Assembly (NCBI GenBank): GCA_947184155.2
Contig: CAMXCT020002344.1
Coordinates: forward strand, 39,636 to 103,635
Direction of reading: 5' to 3'
From: Cladocopium goreaui
Lineage: Eukaryota > Sar > Dinophyceae > Suessiales > Symbiodiniaceae
DNA: 64,000 nucleotides
A model generated the notes under the pieces. The model was not told where the DNA came from. It made no database searches and saw only the letters and a program-made list of their open reading frames with translations. Both the position numbers and the translations under genes were made by a program. Of this stretch, positions 9,534 through 18,964 are shown one piece after another; position 1 is the stretch's first letter; each line of letters opens with the position of its first letter.

Positions 9534-9962
9534 TTATGGTTCCGTAGTGAAATTCGATCCAAGCTCCTCTTTACTTCGTGGGTGCCAGTGTTGCATGATA
9601 TCTTTCTGTGCAGCGGCCACATCTGCTGCACACTCTCTCTGATAGGAAGCTGCGCTGATTTCTACCTGCGCTAGTGCTTTCTGTGCTTCAGCAATATCAT
9701 TCAGCAGTTGTTGTGGGGCACATAAGAGGGTTCGCGCTGTTGGATCAGCTTTGCTAAGAGCATCGGCTGCTTCGGAAACCGTTTCTCGCAGCATACTGCT
9801 GATGGTATATTCGCTGATGGCTGTTGCCATTTGGATCAGCTTGGCCTCCTCCATGGCTTCAACGTTGTCGTTGGTGAGCTGTTGTTCGTGAAAGGTATCA
9901 TTAACCACGTCACTCAGTACAGGACTAGAAGTTCTCTTCTTAAATCGAGGTAACTGTTGCAT
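9534..9962 (-). CDS. F-family small helical protein, unit 1
   Basis: 142 residues from an ATG (9962-9960). Basic start (PRFKKR), then almost entirely helix-forming: EAMEEAKLIQMATAISE, and a repeated Ala/Gln pattern (LLNDIAEAQKALAQVE, ECAADVAAAQKDIM) typical of a coiled coil. F2, in the same position of unit 2, is strongly diverged but keeps P-x(2)-L-x(3)-I-x-AQ-x-AL and a Y-x(6)-E-x(3)-AQ pattern, so I treat the two as homologues. No known family. It may be an oligomerising or nucleic-acid-binding accessory, which is a guess. The leader has a hairpin 35 bases before the ATG and a spliced-leader relic beyond. Confidence 0.72.
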   Translation of the reverse strand: MQQLPRFKKRTSSPVLSDVVNDTFHEQQLTNDNVEAMEEAKLIQMATAISEYTISSMLRETVSEAADALSKADPTARTLLCAPQQLLNDIAEAQKALAQVEISAASYQRECAADVAAAQKDIMQHWHPRSKEELGSNFTTEP

Positions 9963-9996
9963 GGATACGAAGGGTAGAAGCCTGGCAGGTGAGACC

Positions 9997-10015
9997 CCGA
10001 CACGTCTATGGTCGG
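9997..10015 (-). repeat. Two-stem hairpin in the F1 leader
   Basis: Inner CCGAC/GTCGG, outer GGTG/CACC. Its loop (GTCTATGG, plus strand) matches the KJ leader version rather than the GTCTACGG of its neighbours. Confidence 0.8.
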
Positions 10016-10228
10016 AATAACACCGTGCCAGGCAACCTACCTTTGTCTCACATGAAACATCCTAATTAGGGCATGGGCAGTATCAACTACACCATTTCAG
10101 GGGGTGCCATCAGAATCTTAGTTTGGAGAAGATGAAACACTCAGTGCCTTCTCGGTGATCATTTATTAAAATACGAGGCTCACTACCGACTCAATGGATG
10201 ACAGAAATAGCATTTAGTCTCGTGGATG

Positions 10229-10249
10229 TTTGAGCCAGAGTGTCTGCGA
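10229..10249 (-). other. Degenerate spliced-leader relic upstream of F1
   Basis: The minus strand reads CTCTGGCTCAAA; only the 3' end of the leader is recognisable. Confidence 0.45.
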
Positions 10250-10444
10250 CTTAGCCACACGGTGCTACAGGCATAAAAATCATTTGATGACTCATCACCT
10301 TTGGGCAACCCGAGTAGCTACAGTATATTAGGAATGCAAATTGTGAAAGCATGGATCTCCACCTTATTAGCATTATTGCCAATTTGCACGAAAGAGTCCG
10401 AAATATCCACTGCTTTTGACTTACCGCCTGGTAATTGATAGCTG

Positions 10445-10843
10445 TCAGCGGGCTGGTGTTCGACCCCGCGACCTTGATTCACTCGTCGAGCAGGTTGTAC
10501 CACGCCGTTGGGCTTGCCATTGATGGAAATAACAAGATCGCTCTATCATGGTCACTGAGTGCTTCCGTCTCGGAGACACAGTCAGGGTCTTCTGCGTCTG
10601 CTCGTTACCCGGGATAAGAGTGTAAGCCCTCTCCATCGCCTTGTGGGCCTCAGTCAAGTGTTCTAGCATTTGATGAGTCTCTGCTTTCTTCGGATCAAAG
10701 GTGGCGATGACCTCTTCAAGTGAACTCTTGATCTCGCTGATTCGAGCGGATTGATCCCAAGCGCCAATATGCTTACTTGCCACATCTACCTTACTTGCCA
10801 TGGTTCGTAGTGGAGGGGAATGGATGTGCCCACCATCACTCAT
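10445..10843 (-). CDS. G-family small basic protein, unit 1
   Basis: 132 residues from the ATG at 10843; the next in-frame ATG (10801) is a good alternative. Helical middle (EIKSSLEEVIATF, HQMLEHLTEAHKAMERAY) and a basic tail. Near the C-terminus VTMIERSCYFHQWQAQRR matches LTAIDRARIFQRWDASRR of G2, which is the main evidence that the two are homologues. No family is recognised. The basic Arg/Ser tail suggests nucleic-acid binding. Neither hairpin nor leader relic is seen upstream. Confidence 0.65.
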   Translation of the reverse strand: MSDGGHIHSPPLRTMASKVDVASKHIGAWDQSARISEIKSSLEEVIATFDPKKAETHQMLEHLTEAHKAMERAYTLIPGNEQTQKTLTVSPRRKHSVTMIERSCYFHQWQAQRRGTTCSTSESRSRGRTPAR

Positions 10844-11136
10844 AGGGCTCAGTACGTTCGGAATTGCCAACCTTCAAGATGAGAAGGCTGGCTTGAGCAT
10901 ACACGCTGAGGCTGAAATGACAGGGGGGAGCTCTACAAGATCCTCAACTGTGTCCGACGGCTTGAAGAGAGGAATAGTTATGCAAAAGATGTGGTGTGTT
11001 GGGTGGTCGCTATAGTTAGAAATGTCAAATCTTGGGCTGCTGTGAGTCCTGTGGATTCGTGCAGACAGAGTCGCTAACTGTTTCCTGTTTCTTGCGTTCG
11101 ATAGGTACGATCATTAGTCGGCGTGGACGTCTTATT
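10844..11136. other. G1 leader and RT1 3' region
   Basis: Non-coding; nothing recognisable. Confidence 0.3.
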
Positions 11137-14100
11137 TTAACGCAACGTCCTACGCCGTTTAACAGTGCGCTCCACAAAAGTTTCATACCCTGTCGTTGGC
11201 GCTTGCGTGTTCCATCGAATTCTACCCCTGTCATGCAGCATTGCTGAATCAGCTCTGTCTCCCTGATGCGGGATTACAGGCCCATGACCGAGGTTCTGGC
11301 ATTCTTCGTTCATTGTACCTATCAGTTCTTTCATCTCGGTCACCAGGTTCTTTATTCGAAACAACGGAGTTTGTTCTAGCTGGAGCTGTTGGAGCATGCT
11401 TCGTTCAGCCGTCAAGATAATTTCTAGGGGAACTTCTTTAGGGATCCAGAGCCCATCATGCAACCAAATAACAGACTTAAGGTGCACTCGTCTGGTGAGC
11501 TCTTTATAAAAGGTGAGCATAACACATTCTTCGTGCCATTCTAGTACGCGAAAAGTCGCCCCTTTGTCACTGCTGTGATAGCTAGGTCTTAGCCTGGGCA
11601 GGTGAGTGCCAACAAGCTTGCGGGTAGCGCCTTCAATTATGGTGCTAAGATGCACTAACGGCACTGGACAGGAGAAGCCTAGGTCTCGTTCCAGCTTGGC
11701 ACAGGCAAAAGATGCACCAGCATTCATCACAATTAGTGGGTGTTTCTTGATCACCGACTGCCGTTGTTCTTGGGGGGCAAGTCCTAGCAAGTCATTGAGA
11801 ACTAACCGAAGATCAGTGATGGTTGGGAGGTGGGAGTCCTGGCTAAGGCGCCTCATAATTTCATAAAAGGAGCCAGCCATGTCAACTTCTTGATGCGTTC
11901 GACCGAACAGCAAAAGTCGCACTGTGCGCGGAAGTCGCTGTGCACATGGGCCACGACCGTATAATCGACCTAGATTGTCCAATGAGGTGGGCATGTATTC
12001 AACCACCCGCGGTCGAGTGAGATTAGCTGTGCTCGCAAGGTAGGCTTCTATGTCGCTCTTGTAGCGCTCAAAAGCAGTCTGTGTGAGAAGCTGCCGTATC
12101 TGCGGCCATCCATTGCTTGGGAGTTCAGTTAGTAGGAGTATGGTTTCTCCACTTGGCCGTTCTTCTAAAACAATGGCCCCGGCTTGCATTGCCATGTAAT
12201 ACGGAGTTGGGGCAGGTACTTCATAGGGGTGCATTCTGTCCTCCGCACAGTCAGAGGCGGCGCGACTGGCGATTCCCGCCAGATAGTCGGCGATTATATT
12301 TGCTTCCCTGGGGCGGTACATCCAGGTGCCAAAGTCAAAAAAAATTGGCTTGCTTTCGTCTTATTTGTTGTATAATTGGTTGTAGGTCTATTCTTCGAAA
12401 GCGTCCTGCAAAGGCCAGATGTTTAATAATTGGGAGGATGTCCCCTTGTAGGTAAGCTTGCTGGACTGCGAATTGCCTTCTCACCAGTTCTTCACTAAGT
12501 AGGTCAGCCCCAAGGTTTGCAGACATAGCTTCAGCAAAAATATTGTCAGGGCACTTGGGCAGCGCTAAAGCTCTCCATTGCAGGAGAGTAACGCCTTGTG
12601 TCTGCAGTTCCAACAAGGCTGCCCCTGCCCCTCCAACGCCTTTATCTGCATGGCAAGAACCATCAAATTGAACTATCAAGGTTCCTGCCTCTTGTTGTAG
12701 GTTGCTACATAGCACATCGTCTGGACCTATCGGCATCAGGGCAGTAATTTTCAGGTGGAAATCTCCACACCTACATCGGTAGACGGTTAACTTGACGTTT
12801 GGTGCTATTCCGATTCCAACTTGGGAAGGATTGTTGAATCAATTGTGCTTCTTCTGTTCCAAGTTGGACAACTCCAACTGTATGGTTTGTGTCATGAGTG
12901 TTGGTAGTACAACAGACTCGTGCCGGGACAAGCGTGTGCGAAATATGCAAGGGAGGTCTGTCTAGACATGCTAGACTAGTGTCGTCAAGGTCACAACCTG
13001 CAATGGTCCGCTGCATTCGTATGCCGCTGCATTCGTATGTGAGCAATCCTCAAGTCTGTAGGTAGATCCATATAAACTCTATGAGTGAGATTGGTGATCC
13101 AAGTTTCGGTCTCCACCAGTGGGGCAGCAGCTTGATGTCTCATAGCACCAGCTTCTCGTAAAAGCATGCGATATTGGTGGACTACTCTAGTGGCAACTGC
13201 AAGGTGTTTCTTACTCCTTCGCGAGCCATCCAATAGGGATGAGATGGTGGTGTCGTTGGTTAAGTTCCTGAGAGCTACGATTGGTACATGGCACCATCGT
13301 ATCCAGTGTCCGACCGTGTTATCTCCTTTGGCACAGGCAACGCAAGGTAAGCATGGACAGGTTTCAATTGCTACGTTTTGACTTGGTACATTGACCGGTG
13401 CTCTTAACTCAGGCAGTGCCACTGTGTGAGTGGTAAACGCGGTAATCTGCTTACTGGAGATGCAGTTCTCACAAATTGCCACTTGACAACCACCAAGTGG
13501 GTATGCTCGCCCAGTGTTAGTGCAGTAGACACAGCGCTTGCTTCTGCTTGTACCTCGCCTGGCCAGCCAATCGTCATCATCTTCATTAACAGCCCATCTG
13601 AGCAATGTAAATCTGGCAATACTCGGGATCCATCTTTTGCTGGCTGTAACAGCTTGGGACAGCCATGTCCAGCTGACTCCTCCCGTCCACCCTGATGCCA
13701 ATACTTTGTTGCGGATATAACTGGATGCAACCTTCATCATATGAGATAGGATGAGTGTTTTGACTTGACCAATTCTGTGTTTGATAGTTCCGTTGCTTGA
13801 GGCAGCCGCAGTTAGTCGCTCCTCCCCTACTATACTAGACCAGGCCTGCCACAGGGCTCTAACTTGATGTGTCTGCCTATTGACAGGAGGGGGGTATTCA
13901 CTATACAGTTCATGAATCTCTCCTCCTTTACGTAAGAAAAGGCCTAGCGCAGACACAAGAATGCTCAGGCCCGGGTCAAGTAGTGGGGATATTCCGCTCC
14001 ACCGAAGGACATAAGCTAACAAATCGTGCCGTATCCAGCTTCGGCCGAGAAGAAGTTCAGCAGCTGCGGCCCTGAGCATTTGCAGGTCTTCAATGGCAGT

Positions 14101-17100
14101 ACCAAAGTAAGAAGTTGTGTACAGGACTACACGTTGCGCAAAAGTGTTGAAAGCAATGCTTCTTGACACGACTGATAATACGGGTTGCCTGAATAACCGT
14201 AACCTATGCACAAATTTTTCGGCTGCCTTAGGGTTGATATGCTTCAATGTTGATGGATGCGTAGTGGCTTCCCATAGGTCATTGCCATTCAGCTGTGCAC
14301 GCCCTAATAACAGCAAGCCAAGTGATGTGGCAACCCCTTGCACACAATGAGCTCCAAAACCTGCTTGGTCTAGTTGGCGTAGAACCCAACTTGGGAGTGG
14401 GCTATTAACTACAAGGGCAGTCTTGCATCTGCATTGACACTCTATGGCTAGGAGTGAGCTGATGGAGGAGTAATCCATTCCGTTCAGAATTTGACTAGCA
14501 TCCCTTGGAGTTAGGCCAATGCACATTCCTGCTCTAGCCAGGATAAGTGTTTTCTTTGGTAGGATGGCAGCCCGAATGGCTGACAGGGCAGTGGGGTGAT
14601 ACGCTTGGCGGAGGAGACTTTCCTTCTCTTTCCTATCTGCTACTGCCTGCGTCTCAAAAGGGGAACAATCAGAACAGATTGCTTGCCAACACAGGTGAGA
14701 ATCAATTTGGAAACCAGCTGTTCGGCAGACCTGATAGCACGTTTGAATATTTTGGACCCATCCAATATCATTCCCAGGTCCAGCAATCGTATTGTCATCT
14801 ATATACCCCTGCACACTTAATACTCGCGGAATTCTGTTCAGGTAATGGTAAATTGGATCCATCGCCAGACAGAAGAGAAAGACTGAGAAGGATCTGCCCA
14901 TGTCCACTCCCACATGCACAGCTCTGGGCGGTAGTAGTCTGCCCTGTACTTTGTGGCGAATAAGCCTGCCAAATAGTACATATTTGGCGTAGTTACAAAC
15001 CCAAGTCGGCGCCCCTCTCATTTGTAGAATATATAATATCCAATAAGGGTTGACTCTTTCGAAGGCCTTCGATAGGTCGACCAGGAGAGCCGCCGTGGGG
15101 ACATCACTATCCAGCAATGCTTGGATAGCATTGACTGCATGTTGGGGTTCTTTGAAACAATTCATTACTACCTGCGATGGGTGCATGTATGCACAAGTTG
15201 CTTTCATAATGACAGCAGCAATAGTGCCATCTACTAATCTATCACAGGTATTGGGCATTCCGAGAGGCCTAAAAAAATCTGCCGTCGGGCCTAGCTTCGC
15301 CTTAGGGATCCATACTCCTACTTGGACAGGAGCTGCACGAGCGCCGGCGATCATTTTTCCCATTAGCTGTTCAAGTACTGGATAGCTATCTTCAGGGGAT
15401 AATCTCCAAGCGGAGTACGGGATACCGTCGGGGCCAGGGGCAGAGTCTTTAGTGCCGAGTAATGTACGGAGGAAATCTTGCTTCTGCGGTAGATCTATTG
15501 AAGGCCATGCTGTGGCTGTTTGGTATTCTTGTAAAACAGGTTTCCATTCTTGAAATTGATCAGCGGGTTCATCGAACCAGAATTTCCGGGTATCAAGCAT
15601 TGCTTCATCCAACATACAAGATGTCGTGCAATGGTTACCTTTGCTATTTAAAATTGGGCCATTGTATATAACTCCCTTTGGGCAGATTGCCCGGAGTCGG
15701 TTCCAGAAATTAACGTTGCTTCCAATACCCCTAGCTTGGAGATTGGTTTGTTCAAGGCTCGGATACTGTCGGGAAACTGAGATTTGATCATAAAAATCAA
15801 ACATCTGTCTGAGGATGTCACTCCTCACGCTTACTTTGCCTGCTTGTATTTCTGGTGCTGGGTAGGACGCAAAAACTTGGTACGTAACAGCCTGCAAGGC
15901 CTGATATTGCTTAATGGGAATATGTAGGATTTCTGCACGGACCCTGAGGAATTTCCGCAGGAGTTCGTGATCTGGGACTCGTGGGTGCTCGGATGGTATG
16001 GGTTGGTGTCTCCACCAAGACCATAATGTGGCAACAAAGTCAACATCGTCAGCGTTCCTCAGTCTTTGGATGCGTCGTATTAATTCTTGCAAATCATTGG
16101 GGACAGCATAGGGGTCCGCTTCCGTACGCCCGGGGCAAAAAACGTCTGATGGGATAGTTTGATGAACCGGATCTTTCATGTCACTTTTAACACAGGGGCG
16201 GACCAAAAAGGTGGCAGTAATTTGGTAATGCCCGCTTAAATGATGGCGTCTATGCGTAGCGACAAGCACATCGACTTGGGCGGCCGCTAGATATTCCGTG
16301 GGACATAATATTCTGTCGAGGGCAGAATACCCATTCGGCCCTTCAAAGGTGGATAAGTTTGGATGAATATCGGTGACTCTTGCATGTATTAGTAGGTCAT
16401 TCCAGAGGTCCGGAAGAGCACTGTCGGCTTGATTAAAGTCCCCGCTGAGATATACCGGATGGTCGTTTTTCTGCTGTTTGGTCCAGGTGACGAGTTCGCG
16501 CAGTTCAGTGCCTTTACTATTCGGATGCAAGTAAATAGAAATTAGTCCAATTGTTGAGTATCTATCCTGGATTACTGCAAGGACAGCTCGACCCGGAATG
16601 ATTTCTTCAGTTCTGTCTAACCGCCAACCAGGTGGAATAAGGACTGCTGCACCTCCTGATATTCCTCCTCTATCTGTTGGGATGCCTGGGGTATGTGCCA
16701 CCTGCAGACCAGGGATGGCATGATATAACGTTTCAGGTGTTTCCTCGTGCCATCGCGTCTCTTGTAGGGAGACCGGCCCTGTTCGCAATAATCGCTTAAT
16801 CAGCCTCAGCTTAGTGTCGTTGCTTGTTTGGGAGGGGGTCCATCCTGAGACATTCCGGACGTGCAATCGCTTGAGTCGGAAGGGCAAATCTTGTTTAATC
16901 GTGCTTCTATACTGCAATATATTCCGACCGACTTCTTCCATAGCAGGTACACCGATAGTCCTCATATCGTGAGCGAGGGTTTGTCGACAGTCTTCGATAT
17001 CTTGTTGGAAGAGGTTTGCTACTTGTTCCAGTGTAAGGTTCCACCACGGCATGTCCACTTGCAGTATTTTCGGCAATATAGAGAGGTCTCGAACCTTACT

Positions 17101-17259
17101 AAGATAAGATGGGCACGGCGAATCGTGGTCTTGAGCATAGGCCAATTTGATACATCTTGCTAGTGTCTTTTTGAGGGTACGGAGGAGAGGAGTAGGAAGA
17201 GCCCGAAGCAGCATCATGATGCTGTCATGACAATTATCTCTACTCAGGTGGAGCTTCAT
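11137..17259 (-). pseudogene. RT1: AP endonuclease-RT-RNase H-polymerase-like polyprotein, three frame breaks
   Basis: Starts at an ATG (17259) overlapping the end of H by 20 bases. The first 1,420 codons are open. Order: AP-type endonuclease (about 135-350: N near 136, E in SLQET, GDFN, SALD, but SGH where SDH is usual), LINE-type RT (APGPDG near 610, DLSKAF near 729, GVDMGRSFS near 785, YIDD near 820), two Cys/His clusters, RNase H (FDGS, AEA, GDI, IIADYLAG), then about 390 residues with a family A polymerase-like palm (VDMAGSFYE; RQSVIKKHPLIVMNAG; WLHDGLWIPKE). Breaks: a 16-bp tandem duplication at 13008-13039, an extra base at 12823-12825, and an A8 run at 12337-12344. Each shifts by +1; total length stays a multiple of three, so domains before and after read through if the three are corrected. 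Decay or assembly error cannot be separated for the single-base changes. Confidence 0.85.
13008..13039. repeat. 16-bp perfect tandem duplication in RT1
   Basis: Two copies of ccgctgcattcgtatg, 13008-13023 and 13024-13039. Removing one copy joins the long upstream frame to the frame that matches RT2. Confidence 0.95.
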
Positions 17260-18964
17260 CAAGAGTTGTTAAAATCCTACTCCACTCCTCCGTACTAGAA
17301 AATATAAGGTATTCACCCCAATCATCTACAGCAGTGGCCTGTAATAGATGCTTTCCAATTTGTCTTGGTGCTTGTCGAACACTGACCTGTTGGGCATACC
17401 AAACTGGAGACCAGATAAATGGTATTGACACCCGACAGGTCGACACCATACCAGTGTTTAAACATTGTTGAACTTGTTCATTGTCAACCACATGAACGAT
17501 TATCCAACTTGGGGGAGGGGTTTGCATAGTTCTGTTAATAACTCCAACTATGCTGAGCCCTCCTGTTCCTTCCAATCCTCCGAGAAGATGGAGTATTGCA
17601 TCTGCGGTGCCCGGTGTATGAATAAAACAGGGTCGCGCGCCTGCTGTGCTTAAAAAACACATAGCACATATCGGGCTTCGAATTGCTGCAAATTCACTTA
17701 GATGAATAAATTGCTTGGACTCATCGATTCGAATCGTAATTGGGTAATTGCTAAAGATATTGTGCGTAAGCTGTACCACATCGGCAGGAAACTTGAGAAT
17801 AGTGCTACTGGAAAGGAAATCAGATTCTTGCTGGTAGTCAAACGCTGCAGTGCCAAACTGAAAAGGCTGGTCAGTATCGTGTGCGATGAGCAAAAACAAA
17901 AGGCTCGGTTTCTGTGCCCCAACGTAGATGAGGGGAGGCTGCACGGTTTTCGGGGCCCAAATCATGAAGCCAAAGGAAAACTGGTGTGTTGGACCAAGTG
18001 TAGCAACTTGGAGGAGTGTAAACAGTTGCTCGATGGCTGTCAACTTGTCACCACTTGTATATGCCTGTAAAAGTTCAAGGTATTTACACTTGATCTCCTG
18101 CTCAGTAACTCGAAATCCGATGCCACTCCCAACTGCCGCTCTTAGTAGTCGAGATGACAATGCTACATTCTCAAATGTCAGGGACGATTGATGCAGCCAC
18201 TTCATATGCATTTGCTCAAGAGCCTGAGACAGACCTGCATCGCAAAAAGGTACCCCTTTTGATTTCAAACTCGCTTGATTATCAGTAGTTCTAGCCGTTT
18301 GCAGAAACGAGAAGACTGTAGGTTGTTTAACAACTGGCGGAGTTGCAGCTTCAGGTGGATCACCTATCCCATAATGTCGCCACTTAGCTTCGAAGTCAAT
18401 CTGATTTGACTTCAATTGAACTCCTAGTTTAGATCCTTGTTCAAGTACTGCACGGAGTAGGTCTTGGTAATTGGCGTAGACATCCTGGATAGGGGGGGCC
18501 TCGCTATGACAAGGTTGCCCATCAGCATCTCCACGCACCCATGCTTGAAACTGCGGGTCAGTACCTAATGCTGCATCAATCAGGGCAGGGTGAAAGCTAT
18601 TCCCGCAAAAATCCCTGACGACTTTTTCAGTGAGGAGTGCTGGGCCATGCCTGGAAACTGTTAGTATGTCTTCAAGGCCCGATAGTTTGCGAACTTCATG
18701 AAGATTGAGAACTCGCATCGGTAGAGTTATATTTGGATTGTGGAAAATAGGAGCAAGCTGTTCAATAAGTTCGTCCTTGATAGACGACGTCGATTTCGGT
18801 GCACCTATAACTGTTAGGAATCTCTTCCAAACAGGAAGGAAGTGTGCCGGGACGATGCTGGCCCAAGGAAGCTGGGGGACCTTCTTATCTTGCGCGAGCT
18901 GACATAAATAATAGCGAAAATGATCTTTTGCCTCCAAAGAATGCATAGTCCCACAGTAGCGCAT
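17240..18964 (-). CDS. H protein, unknown
   Basis: 574 residues from the ATG at 18964, which lies inside the DNMT gene (80-base overlap); the frame is open a further 12 codons upstream. The stop overlaps the RT1 start by 20 bases. N-terminal half helical, C-terminal half strand-rich with segments such as FMIWAPKTVQPPLIYVGA and PSWIIVHVV. No signal peptide, no membrane helix, no catalytic motif that I can name. Present only in unit 1 here, so there is no second copy to test conservation. Its position between a methyltransferase and the RT in a tightly packed block suggests a replication or capsid-like role, but that is only context. Confidence 0.7.
   Translation of the reverse strand: MRYCGTMHSLEAKDHFRYYLCQLAQDKKVPQLPWASIVPAHFLPVWKRFLTVIGAPKSTSSIKDELIEQLAPIFHNPNITLPMRVLNLHEVRKLSGLEDILTVSRHGPALLTEKVVRDFCGNSFHPALIDAALGTDPQFQAWVRGDADGQPCHSEAPPIQDVYANYQDLLRAVLEQGSKLGVQLKSNQIDFEAKWRHYGIGDPPEAATPPVVKQPTVFSFLQTARTTDNQASLKSKGVPFCDAGLSQALEQMHMKWLHQSSLTFENVALSSRLLRAAVGSGIGFRVTEQEIKCKYLELLQAYTSGDKLTAIEQLFTLLQVATLGPTHQFSFGFMIWAPKTVQPPLIYVGAQKPSLLFLLIAHDTDQPFQFGTAAFDYQQESDFLSSSTILKFPADVVQLTHNIFSNYPITIRIDESKQFIHLSEFAAIRSPICAMCFLSTAGARPCFIHTPGTADAILHLLGGLEGTGGLSIVGVINRTMQTPPPSWIIVHVVDNEQVQQCLNTGMVSTCRVSIPFIWSPVWYAQQVSVRQAPRQIGKHLLQATAVDDWGEYLIFSSTEEWSRILTTLDEAPPE

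Larger units (their letters stand above)
9963..10444. other. F1 leader and G1 3' region
   Basis: Holds the hairpin at 9997-10015 and the spliced-leader relic at 10229-10249. No conserved ORF. Confidence 0.45.
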
